DNA of 15,685 nucleotides from Akkermansiaceae bacterium (lineage in GTDB: Bacteria > Verrucomicrobiota > Verrucomicrobiia > Verrucomicrobiales > Akkermansiaceae): assembly GCA_029287105.1 (NCBI GenBank), contig JARFRT010000586.1, positions 1-15,685 on the forward strand. Reading direction: 5' to 3'. This document shows, piece after piece, positions 1 through 7,008 of this stretch. The notes beneath the pieces are model-generated. The model did no database searches. It saw only the letters and a list, made by a program, of their open reading frames with translations, and was not told the DNA's origin. Position numbers and translations under genes: made by a program. Within the stretch, counting starts at the first letter, position 1; every line of letters begins with the position of its first letter.

Positions 1-807
1 CGCCCCACCCACCCAAAACTACTCGACTGGCTCGCTGTGGATTTTGTCGAAAGCGGTTGGGCCTTCCATCACTTGCTCCGCACCATGGTCACCTCATCCA
101 CCTACCGGCAAAGCGCGCATATCACACCCGAAAAACTCGAACGCGACCCACTCAACACACTGCTCGCACGGGGCCCGCGCTATCGTCTTGATGCCGAACA
201 AATCCGCGACCTCGCACTGCACGCATCAGGATTGCTGCATCGTCAACTCGGTGGACCGTCCGTGAAGCCCTACCAACCAAGCGGCATCTGGGAGTCGATC
301 GCCATGAAGGAATCGAACACGAAGAACTACAGCCGCGATACAGGTGAAAAACTCTACCGGCGGTCACTCTACACATTCTGGAAACGAACCGCCCCGCATC
401 CATCCATGGAAATCCTGAACGCTCCCGTGCGCGAAGTCTCCTGTGTCCAACGGGAACTGACCAACACACCACTCCAGGCATTTGTCATCATGAACGACCC
501 CCAGTTTGTCGAGAGCTCACGCAAACTGGCAGCTCGAGCACTCAAAGCAGGCGAAACTCCCGAGGCACGGGCGAACTTCATCGCTCGCCAACTCCTCAGC
601 CGCACCCTGAGCCCGGCCGAGTATGGGATCGTCAAAACAACCTACCACCAAGCACTCGAAAAATTCACAGCCACCCCCGCGGAGGCCAACCGGCTCATCA
701 CCGTCGGCGAATCAAAACCCGACCCGTCCCTGCCTCCCCATGAACTCGCCGCATGGACACTGCTCGCCAACCAGATTCTCAATATGGATGAAACCCTCAA
801 CAAGTAA
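1..807 (+). CDS. DUF1553 (PSD1-type) domain protein, C-terminal part, 5' end outside window
   Basis: The reading frame is open from the first base, so this is the last 268 residues of a longer protein. The opening residues (HPKLLDWLAVDFVESGW, then a stretch ending TSSTYRQSA) are the conserved core of DUF1553. Near the C-terminus NDPQFVESSRKLAARAL is another family hallmark. Full-length members in Planctomycetes and Verrucomicrobia usually carry an N-terminal cytochrome c-like (PSD1) domain, then DUF1549, then DUF1553; the first two would lie upstream of this window. A GTG at 37 is inside the conserved block and is not the start. The stop at 805-807 is six bases before the DUF1501 gene, so the two are probably co-transcribed, which is the usual arrangement. 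The biochemical role is not established; these proteins are often found among sulfatase and polysaccharide-degradation genes. Family call secure, function unknown. Confidence 0.9.
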   Translation, partial: RPTHPKLLDWLAVDFVESGWAFHHLLRTMVTSSTYRQSAHITPEKLERDPLNTLLARGPRYRLDAEQIRDLALHASGLLHRQLGGPSVKPYQPSGIWESIAMKESNTKNYSRDTGEKLYRRSLYTFWKRTAPHPSMEILNAPVREVSCVQRELTNTPLQAFVIMNDPQFVESSRKLAARALKAGETPEARANFIARQLLSRTLSPAEYGIVKTTYHQALEKFTATPAEANRLITVGESKPDPSLPPHELAAWTLLANQILNMDETLNK

Positions 808-813
808 GACAGC

Positions 814-2310
814 ATGAATCCCACCGATATTTTCAAGACTCTCGACCTGCACAACACGTCGTTGACACGCCGGCAGTTCTTCCGCCGCAATGCCATGGGA
901 CTGGGTGGCGCGGCACTCGCATCCATGCTGCCCGAGGACCTCATGGGGGCCGTCACCTCGGCAACCGGCACATCACACTTCGCCCCCAAAGCCAAACGTG
1001 TCATCTACGTATCCCTGATCGGCGCACCCTCTCAGCTGGAAATGTTTGATTACAAACCCAACCTCCAAAAAGAGTTCAAAAAAGACATCAAGGACTTCCT
1101 TGTCAAATCCGGCCAGCGACTAACCGGCATGACCTCGGGACAGGCCCAATTCCCCATCGCCCCGTCCTTCGCCAAATTCAAACAACACGGGCAGGCGGGA
1201 ACCTGGATTTCAGACATCCTCCCCTGGACCGCAAAAATGGCCGATGACATCTGTGTGATCAAATCCATGCACACCGATGCCATCAACCACGAACCGGCCA
1301 ACCAGCTCATGTACACCGGAACAATGCAGGCAGGCAAGGCATCCATGGGTTCATGGCTCTCCTACGGTCTCGGTTCCCTGAACAACGACCTGCCCACCTT
1401 CTGCGTCCTCCACGCCCAGCACTCCAGCCCCTATTCCAACGTCCAGGCGATTTCCGCACGCCTCTGGGGCGCCGGCTTCCTCGAGGGCAAATACGCCGGC
1501 GTCAACCTCCGCTCGCAGGGCGACCCGGTTCTCTATCTCAAGGACGCACCCGGCATCGACCGCAAGCTCAGGCGAAACATGCTCGATGGACTGTCAGCCC
1601 TCAATGAGAAAACGCTGGCCGCCGTGGGAGACCCTGAAATCCAGACACGCATCCAACAGTATGAAATGGCATACCGCATGCAAATGTCCGTCCCCGAACT
1701 GACCGACATGTCGAAGGAATCAGAGGAAACCTTCGACCTCTACGGGGCCGATTCCAAAAAACCAGGCACCTTCGCCTACTGCGCCCTGATGGCAAGGCGC
1801 CTGTCCGAGCGAGGCGTCCGATTCACCCAGATTTTCCACCGCGGGTGGGACCAGCATGGCAACCTCCCCCGTGACATCAGCTCCCAGTGCAAGGACGTCG
1901 ACCAGGCATGCTACGGCCTCATCCAGGATCTGAAACGACGCGGCATGCTCGATGACACCCTGGTCATCTTTGGCGGCGAATTCGGTCGCACCGTCTATTC
2001 CCAAGGAAAACTCACCGAGTCGAATTATGGCCGGGACCACCACCCGCGAGCCTTCTCCATCTGGATGGCCGGAGCAGGTGTCAAAGGCGGCATGTCCTAC
2101 GGTGAAACAGACGATTACGCCTTCAACATCATCACTCCCGAGCAGAAAGTCCACGTCCGCGATCTCCACGCAACGATCCTCGAACGCTGTGGCATGGACC
2201 ACCACAAACTTACGTTCAAGTACCAAGGCCTCGATCAAAAACTAACCGGCGTCGAACCCGCCCGCGTTGTCACCGACATCCTCGGCCACTCGCACATGGC
2301 CAAGCACTGA
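814..2310 (+). CDS. DUF1501 domain protein, Tat-exported, alkaline phosphatase/sulfatase-like fold
   Basis: A 498-residue complete protein. Residues 18-39 form a twin-arginine signal (TRRQFF with R19-R20, then a small-residue hydrophobic stretch GLGGAALASML), so it should be exported folded by Tat. The body matches DUF1501: an N-terminal VIYVSLIGAPSQLEMFDYKP segment, FGGEFGRT at 386-393, RDHHPRAFSIWMAGAGVKGG further on, and a C-terminal HVRDLHATILERCG segment. DUF1501 is distantly related to the alkaline phosphatase/sulfatase superfamily, but a substrate is not known. The ATG at 814 is six bases after the DUF1553 stop and has no clear Shine-Dalgarno site, consistent with translational coupling. 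A DUF1553-DUF1501 pair is a recurrent PVC-phylum module, presumably a periplasmic or surface complex acting on polymers; that role is inference. No truncation or missing segment is seen. Confidence 0.93.
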   Translation: MNPTDIFKTLDLHNTSLTRRQFFRRNAMGLGGAALASMLPEDLMGAVTSATGTSHFAPKAKRVIYVSLIGAPSQLEMFDYKPNLQKEFKKDIKDFLVKSGQRLTGMTSGQAQFPIAPSFAKFKQHGQAGTWISDILPWTAKMADDICVIKSMHTDAINHEPANQLMYTGTMQAGKASMGSWLSYGLGSLNNDLPTFCVLHAQHSSPYSNVQAISARLWGAGFLEGKYAGVNLRSQGDPVLYLKDAPGIDRKLRRNMLDGLSALNEKTLAAVGDPEIQTRIQQYEMAYRMQMSVPELTDMSKESEETFDLYGADSKKPGTFAYCALMARRLSERGVRFTQIFHRGWDQHGNLPRDISSQCKDVDQACYGLIQDLKRRGMLDDTLVIFGGEFGRTVYSQGKLTESNYGRDHHPRAFSIWMAGAGVKGGMSYGETDDYAFNIITPEQKVHVRDLHATILERCGMDHHKLTFKYQGLDQKLTGVEPARVVTDILGHSHMAKH

Positions 2311-2334
2311 CATTGAGTCAGCCAGCCATACCGC

Positions 2335-2502
2335 TTATTTGCCTTTTGTGAGTTGTTTCTTCTCACGCTTGGATACAGCGCAGCCACAGCGGCCATGGCA
2401 ACAATTCGCCTCACGCGCCTTCAACCACCTGCGCACAAACACCAGCACCGTGACCAAAACGATCCCGGGTGCTGCGTATGTCTGCCAATTCGTCCAATCC
2501 AT
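2335..2502 (-). CDS. FeoB-associated Cys-rich small membrane protein
   Basis: A 55-residue protein read directly from the gap after feoB. It begins MDWTNWQTYAAPGIVLV, has one hydrophobic span (about residues 12-23), then a basic stretch RRWLKAR, then the cysteine cluster CCHGRCGC (Cys 34, 35, 39, 41), and a Lys-rich tail ending at TAA. This layout of an N-terminal span followed by a short cytoplasmic Cys motif is that of the FeoB-associated Cys-rich membrane proteins (PF12669), small partners found at the 3' end of feo operons and proposed to help FeoB function. An in-frame TGA two codons upstream fixes the ATG at 2502 as the first possible start. The gap from the feoB stop is 36 bases, with only a weak GAG upstream of the ATG. 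The family call rests on pattern and context, not on a search. Confidence 0.82.
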   Translation of the reverse strand: MDWTNWQTYAAPGIVLVTVLVFVRRWLKAREANCCHGRCGCAVSKREKKQLTKGK

Positions 2503-2538
2503 GTCTCAGTATAACTCGTTTAAAAAAATGGCAGTCGG

Positions 2539-4626
2539 TCAGGTGATCAGACTCCCGACCTGGTAAACGACGAATGCCGCCACCCAGGCCACCGCCGTCA
2601 TCCCGACAAGCTGGCCAATCGCCCATTTCCATGAGCCGGTCTCACGCCGCACCACCACCGTCGTCGGTAGGCACTGGAGCGCATAGACGAAGAAGACCAA
2701 CAGACTCATCGTCGTCACGGGCGTGTACACCTTCCGACCATCCGGCCAGGTCGCATTCGCTAGCTTCCCCCTCAATTGCTCCAGAAACTTGTCTTCGTCA
2801 TCGGCCTCTTCCACCGAGTAGGAAATCGCCAGATTCGCATTGAATACCTCGCGTGCTGCAAAGGCAGCCACCAATGCCGTGCCCGTCCGCCAGTCGTAGC
2901 CGAGCGGCTTCACCACCGGTTCAATGGCATGCCCCATGCGCCCCATGTAACTCTGCTCCAGCGCCAAGGCCGGATCATCCGCCGCAGGCGTCCCTTCCTT
3001 CGGCTTCGGATACGTCTCCAGTGCCCACAGAAGAATACAGAGACCGAGAATAACCGTGCCCGCCTTGCGCAAAAACGACCAGGCGCGCTCCACCAGATGC
3101 CGGACAATAAAGGACAAATCGGGCTTGCTGTAGGACGGCAGCTCCATCAGGAAATGGGACACTTCCTCTTCACCTTTCACCTTGGGCGCAAGCAGCCACG
3201 CGGCAAACAAGGCACTCACCGTGCCCAGCAAATAGATCCCCCCGAGCACCAGGGCCTGCACCGCCGCACCATAACTGGCCAGCAACATCCCGATCAACAG
3301 GGAATACACAGGCAAGCGCGCCGTGCAACTCATCCACGGGGCAATCAAAATCGTCAGCAGGCGCTGCTTCGCACTGTCCATGCTGCGCGTCGCCATGATC
3401 CCGGGGATCGCACAGGCGTAGGAACTCAGCAACGGCAAAAACGCCCTGCCACTCAACCCCACCTTGCTCATGACACCATCCATCAACAACGCGGCACGCG
3501 CCATGTAGCCAGTGGTCTCCATCAGCCCGATAAAGAACAACAACAGCAATATCTGAGGCAGAAAAATAACCACACTGCCGACCCCACCAATCACCCCGTC
3601 GGTGACCAGGTCCTTGACATCCCCGTCCGGAATCCATGTGGCGACAGCCTGCTTCACCGCGTCAATCCCCGACTCCACCCACCCCATCGGATACTCCGCC
3701 AGGCTGAAAATCGACCAGAAAACAACAAACATCAATCCGACAAAAACAAACCAACCCCAGAGCGGATGAAGCAACACCTGATCGATCTTATCACTCGCGG
3801 TAAGACCGCCGGTCTGGCCATCGGCACCCTGCCGGCGCGCCGCCACCTTGCAAATCGACTGGACCCATTTGGTCCTGGCTTTGGATATCTCCTCTTCAGG
3901 CGCAGAGCCCGCCCTGATACACACCGAGGCACTGTCCATCGCCGCTTGACGGACATCCCGGCCAAGCCCCGGCTGATCTTCCGTGCGGTACTCCGTATCC
4001 GCTAACAGGTGAATGGCATGGGCTGATGCATTCGCCACACCTTCCCCCTCCAGCTTGGCCACCAACTCGTCGATGGCCGATTCCGTTTGTTTGCCCGCCT
4101 GCCACTTGCGCCGGCTGGGCCGTGGAAACGGATGCCTGATGGCGTGCTTCAAATCCAACACCCCCTTGCCCCGGTTCGCCTGACACGGCACCACGGGCAA
4201 ACCCAGCTCCTCGGAAAGCAACTCGACATTGATCCGAAGCCCCTGCCTTTCCGCCAAATCCACCTTGTTCAGAGCTACCACCACCGGCAAACCCAAATCA
4301 ACAACTTGCAAGACCAGGTAAAGATGGCGCTCCAAATTCGACGCGTCCACAACACAGACAACCGCCGACGGCAATTCACTGCCCTCCTGATCCCCTAACA
4401 AAACGTCACGGGTGATCCGCTCATCAGGCGCCTTCGGGCTCAGGGAATAACAACCCGGCAGATCTAACAGTTCATACTTGTTCCCGTGAGGTGTGCGCAA
4501 CACGCCCGAGACACGCGAGACGGTGACGCCCGGGTAATTACCAACTTTCTGGTTCGCCCCTGTAAGCGCGTTGAACAAGGTTGTCTTGCCACTGTTAGGA
4601 TTGCCGACAAGAGCGATGATTTCCAT
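2539..4626 (-). CDS. feoB: Ferrous iron transport protein B
   Basis: A 695-residue GTP-dependent Fe(II) transporter of the inner membrane. The N-terminal G domain shows G1 GNPNSGKTTLFN (8-19), the G2 region NYPGVTV with T35, G3 DLPG (55-58) and G4 NKVD (120-123), followed by a helical spacer to about residue 285. The membrane part starts near residue 290 (HPLWGWFVFVGLMFVVFW) and carries the two Gate-type repeats. Conserved features include SYACAIPGIMATRSM (Cys405), APWMSCTARLPVY (Cys434), and near the C-terminus a second Cys in ALQCLPTTVVVRRETGSWKWA. The G2/switch segment reads TVSRVSG rather than the more common TVEKKEG. Length is normal for a FeoB without a fused FeoA domain. It lies 40 bases after feoA and 36 bases before the small Cys-rich gene, so the three should form one operon. 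No Shine-Dalgarno is visible before the ATG. Confidence 0.97.
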   Translation of the reverse strand: MEIIALVGNPNSGKTTLFNALTGANQKVGNYPGVTVSRVSGVLRTPHGNKYELLDLPGCYSLSPKAPDERITRDVLLGDQEGSELPSAVVCVVDASNLERHLYLVLQVVDLGLPVVVALNKVDLAERQGLRINVELLSEELGLPVVPCQANRGKGVLDLKHAIRHPFPRPSRRKWQAGKQTESAIDELVAKLEGEGVANASAHAIHLLADTEYRTEDQPGLGRDVRQAAMDSASVCIRAGSAPEEEISKARTKWVQSICKVAARRQGADGQTGGLTASDKIDQVLLHPLWGWFVFVGLMFVVFWSIFSLAEYPMGWVESGIDAVKQAVATWIPDGDVKDLVTDGVIGGVGSVVIFLPQILLLLFFIGLMETTGYMARAALLMDGVMSKVGLSGRAFLPLLSSYACAIPGIMATRSMDSAKQRLLTILIAPWMSCTARLPVYSLLIGMLLASYGAAVQALVLGGIYLLGTVSALFAAWLLAPKVKGEEEVSHFLMELPSYSKPDLSFIVRHLVERAWSFLRKAGTVILGLCILLWALETYPKPKEGTPAADDPALALEQSYMGRMGHAIEPVVKPLGYDWRTGTALVAAFAAREVFNANLAISYSVEEADDEDKFLEQLRGKLANATWPDGRKVYTPVTTMSLLVFFVYALQCLPTTVVVRRETGSWKWAIGQLVGMTAVAWVAAFVVYQVGSLIT

Positions 4627-4641
4627 GGGAACCGTATCGAA

Positions 4642-4670
4642 GGTTGGGGTTAATCCGTGGTTGGGGTTAA
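4642..4670 (-). repeat. 12-bp direct repeat with 17-bp period between feoA and feoB
   Basis: On the + strand GGTTGGGGTTAA occurs at 4642-4653 and again, perfectly, at 4659-4670, five bases apart. In the feo transcript this reads TTAACCCCAACC twice, and the first copy contains the feoA stop codon. The repeat fills most of the 40-base intercistronic space. It may be a simple slippage duplication or a protein or RNA binding site; nothing in the sequence decides this. Confidence 0.75.
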
Positions 4671-4918
4671 ACCATTTCCACCAGAACCTGATCCCCCAGC
4701 TTCTTGCTCAACGCCAGGCGGGTTCCGCATACCGAACAAATCATGTTCCGCCCGTCCGAGAGCTTGCAGATTTCCAACTCCTCACAAAATCCAATCTCAC
4801 GCAAACGCTTGCAGGAACTGCCCGCAAGCTGGCGAATACGCAGCTGACAACCGGCGCTCGCCTTGCTCAAGGTCATGGCGCTGTCTACTTTTAGGTCGCT
4901 GGCGATATCGGCAATCAT
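4667..4918 (-). CDS. feoA: Ferrous iron transport protein A, Cys-rich
   Basis: A small cytoplasmic SH3-like protein that supports FeoB; 83 residues from the first ATG. The core MTLSKASAGCQLRIRQL, KRLREIGF and GTRLALSKKLGDQVLVEMV follows the FeoA pattern: a Leu/Met-rich start, the L-x-x-G/I-G-F turn, and an R-L-A-L strand. The start is uncertain. The ATG at 4918 adds 14 residues that FeoA proteins usually lack and has a GAAGAG directly abutting it, too close to be a normal ribosome site. The ATG at 4876 (residue 15) would give a more typical 69-residue protein but also lacks a clear site. It contains six cysteines (24, 36, 45, 51, 61, 64), including CSVC at 61-64, many for a FeoA and suggestive of metal binding. 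It is the first gene of the feo operon, divergent from the kinase gene at 5123. Confidence 0.88.
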   Translation of the reverse strand: MIADIASDLKVDSAMTLSKASAGCQLRIRQLAGSSCKRLREIGFCEELEICKLSDGRNMICSVCGTRLALSKKLGDQVLVEMV

Positions 4919-4945
4919 CTCTTCGAAACGCAGTTAAGCTTAATT

Positions 4946-4970
4946 GAGACTCTGTTGCAATAAGAATCTC
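4946..4970. promoter_or_regulatory. Imperfect inverted repeat upstream of feoA, possible iron-regulator operator
   Basis: GAGACTC (4946-4952) and GAATCTC (4964-4970) form an inverted repeat with six of seven positions paired and an 11-base AT-rich spacer containing TTGCAATAA. It lies 28 bases upstream of the first feoA ATG. Feo operons are commonly controlled by Fur, whose sites are AT-rich palindromes built around GAGAAT/ATTCTC-type half sites, and the GAATCTC arm has some likeness to this. It does not match the classical 19-bp Fur box well, so the assignment is tentative. Confidence 0.25.
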
Positions 4971-5000
4971 GTTACGAAGAGTTTTTATTCTTCGATATCA

Positions 5001-5065
5001 GGGAAATCACCGCAATTCCGTGCATTACAGCCGTATTTCCCCCGTATTTCCCTTTCCAATTTCCC
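5001..5065. repeat. Tandem CCGTATTTCCC repeat and related ATTTCCC units in the feoA-kinase divergent region
   Basis: CCGTATTTCCC is repeated exactly and without a gap at 5031-5041 and 5042-5052. The shorter unit ATTTCCC recurs a third time at 5059-5065, and its inverse complement GGGAAAT lies at 5001-5007. The units are 11 and 13 bases apart, close to one helical turn, so they could be occupied on one face of the DNA. They sit 58-122 bases upstream of the kinase start and about 85-145 bases upstream of feoA. An operator array is possible; a chance low-complexity pyrimidine run is the alternative. Confidence 0.6.
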
Positions 5066-5122
5066 ATTGTTGGCTCAGGTTCCATCCCGGCCATTAACCG
5101 TTTTTTACCCATTGAGAGACTC

Positions 5123-6517
5123 ATGATCACCACCCACGCAAAAATCACCCCGGTTCTCGACCCCGGCTTCGTCCCCGCGGTTCTCTGGAACAGGGCCTTC
5201 GAAGAAAAAACAGCCTCCGACCCCGGCGCCCACGACCTGCACCTCGCCCTGGCACGGAAGGACGGCACCGTATTCCGCCGCTCCCTGCGCATCCTTTCCC
5301 ATCAGGGGGAAAACGCGGCGCTCAACATCAAGTATGTCGAGCGTCTGGTCAAATTCATGCTCTGGGGACAGGGCGGCAGTCGCATCTACATCGCCGGCAA
5401 CGACGCCATCGCCGACGCCATCGCGGCAATCTACTCTGAAAACGGCAGCCGCAGCTTCGATTGGGAAATCGTGGGCAACGGCATGTTTGATGAACACATC
5501 ACGGTGATCGCCACCACGCCCGATGAGATCCCCGCGCAAAATGATGCCGCCGCCCCGCTCGGCCGCCATTTCGAGGGAAACCGCATCGGCTTCGACCTTG
5601 GTGGCTCGGACCGCAAATGCGCCGCCGTCATCAATGGCGAGGTCATTTTCTCCGAGGAAATCCCCTGGGACCCCTACTTCCAAAAAGATCCCAACTACCA
5701 ATACGAGGGCATCGTGCACTCCCTCAAGCTCGCCGCCAAACACCTGCCCAGCGTCGATGCCATCGGCGGTTCCTCCGCGGGAATCTACATCAACAACGAC
5801 GTCCGCGTCGCCTCCCTGTTCCGCGGTATCACCGATCAAGAGGTCTTCGCCGAGGTCGTCCGCCCGATGTTCAAGAACATCATGGCCAAGGAGTTCCCCG
5901 GCGTCCCCTTTGATGTCATCAACGACGGTGAGGTCACCGCGCTCGCAGGCTCCATCACCATGGGCACCAATGCCGTGCTCGGCATCGCGATGGGCACCTC
6001 GGAGGCCGCCGGCTGGGTCGACCCCCAAGGCAACGTCACCACCCAAATCAACGAACTCGCCTTCACCCCGGTCGATTACCGCGAAAACGGGCCGGTCGAC
6101 GAATGGTCCGGCGACCAAGGCTGCGGGGTCCAGTTTTTCTGTCAGCAGGGCGTCGCCCGCCTCGCGCCGGCCGCCGGTTTCGACTTCGGCGACATGCCCT
6201 TCCCCGAGCAACTCGTCGAGGTCCAGAAGGCGATGGCCGGGAACGACCCGCGAGCCGCGAAAATCTACCAAACCATCGGCACCTGCTTCGGCTACGCGAT
6301 CGCCCACTACGCCGATTTCTATGCCATCGGAACGCTCATCATCATGGGCCGCGCCACCTCCGGCCCTGGCGGCCAGATCATGATCGATGCCGCCCGGGAG
6401 GTGCTCAGGGTCGAGTTCCCCGCACTCGCGGAAAAGATCAACATCACCCAGCCCGATGAAAAGATGAAACGTCACGGCCAAGCGGTTGCCGCCGCGTCCC
6501 TCCCCGCAACCACCTGA
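5123..6517 (+). CDS. ROK/ASKHA-fold kinase-like protein, substrate unknown
   Basis: A 464-residue soluble protein. From residue 155 it has an ASKHA-fold ATPase core: phosphate-1 motif GFDLGGSDRK (156-165), VDAIGGSSAGIY (211-222), NDGE with probable catalytic Asp268 (267-270), and the second phosphate segment GIAMGTSEAAGW (287-298). This is closest to the ROK sugar kinases. However, the usual ROK zinc motif (GHx9-11CxCGxxGCxE) is absent; in its place stands SGDQGCGVQFFCQQG (329-343). There is an extra N-terminal region of about 150 residues with no motif I recognise, so it is longer than a normal ROK kinase (about 300). I recall similarly built proteins in gut Firmicutes and Bacteroidota annotated only as ROK family. 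The ATG at 5123 is preceded by a weak GAGAG. The next gene begins two bases after its stop, so they form a probable operon. Kinase activity is inferred from the retained catalytic Asp. Confidence 0.75.
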   Translation: MITTHAKITPVLDPGFVPAVLWNRAFEEKTASDPGAHDLHLALARKDGTVFRRSLRILSHQGENAALNIKYVERLVKFMLWGQGGSRIYIAGNDAIADAIAAIYSENGSRSFDWEIVGNGMFDEHITVIATTPDEIPAQNDAAAPLGRHFEGNRIGFDLGGSDRKCAAVINGEVIFSEEIPWDPYFQKDPNYQYEGIVHSLKLAAKHLPSVDAIGGSSAGIYINNDVRVASLFRGITDQEVFAEVVRPMFKNIMAKEFPGVPFDVINDGEVTALAGSITMGTNAVLGIAMGTSEAAGWVDPQGNVTTQINELAFTPVDYRENGPVDEWSGDQGCGVQFFCQQGVARLAPAAGFDFGDMPFPEQLVEVQKAMAGNDPRAAKIYQTIGTCFGYAIAHYADFYAIGTLIIMGRATSGPGGQIMIDAAREVLRVEFPALAEKINITQPDEKMKRHGQAVAAASLPATT

Positions 6518-6519
6518 CC

Positions 6520-7008
6520 ATGCCGGATTCCATCAAGGCCAAACTCGTTTTTGACGAAAGCTCCCACCTCGGCGCCTTCCGCATCCACATGTGGCACCGC
6601 TACCGCATCTGGCTCATGCTCCGGACAGCACTGAGCATTACCCTCATTCTGGCAGGCCTTATTCTACTGATGACCCGGGGGCCCAACCCGATGCCTGTGC
6701 TCATGCTGATGGTCGGCACCTTTGCCCTGCTCCGCCCCTTGATCTGGAAAATCATGCACGCACGCAACCTGCGCCAGCTCCCCGGCTACGGCCAGACCGT
6801 GGTCTACACCTTTACGCCCGACGGGATTGAAATCAATGGCGAGGACCGGCAAGGCAAAGTCAGGTGGGGCGACCTGTTCGAAACCGTGCCATGCAAGCAG
6901 GGCCTCCTCCTCTACCATGCCAAGAAGTCCTACACCTGGATTCCTCACGACGCCTTTGATTCCCCCACGGATTTTCAAGCCGTCACTGCGTGGGCCCGTC
7001 GCCTTTAG
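6520..7008 (+). CDS. YcxB-like membrane protein
   Basis: A 162-residue protein with the YcxB-like (PF14317) plan. A short N-terminal strand region (LVFDESSHLGAFRIHMWHRYR) is followed by a pair of membrane spans at about 31-51 and 57-76. A C-terminal soluble domain contains VVYTFTPDGIEINGEDRQGK, V-R-W-G-D-L-F and SYTWIPHDAF, giving the typical beta-rich pattern that ends in a helix (DFQAVTAWARRL). The function of the family is unknown. The ATG lies two bases after the kinase stop, with no separate ribosome site, so translational coupling is likely. Its last 26 bases overlap the 3' end of the convergent acyltransferase gene. Confidence 0.8.
   Translation: MPDSIKAKLVFDESSHLGAFRIHMWHRYRIWLMLRTALSITLILAGLILLMTRGPNPMPVLMLMVGTFALLRPLIWKIMHARNLRQLPGYGQTVVYTFTPDGIEINGEDRQGKVRWGDLFETVPCKQGLLLYHAKKSYTWIPHDAFDSPTDFQAVTAWARRL

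Noticed and set aside
2297..2328. Possible hairpin after the DUF1501 and small Feo genes (CTGAC ATTGA GTCAG core)
   Set aside because: Only five core base pairs with an unbalanced extension, and no T tract on either strand.
2267..2566. 99-codon + strand frame after the DUF1501 gene
   Set aside because: It overlaps the DUF1501 end and lies antisense to the small Cys-rich Feo gene and the feoB end; no plausible protein features.
2776..4005. 409-codon + strand open frame opposite feoB
   Set aside because: Antisense shadow of a clear feoB frame; the product is rich in Arg, His, Gln and Pro with no domain pattern.
5105..6481. 458-codon - strand open frame opposite the ROK-like kinase
   Set aside because: Its Gly/Asp/Val-rich low-complexity translation is typical of the antisense of a GC-rich gene, while the + strand shows clear ASKHA motifs.
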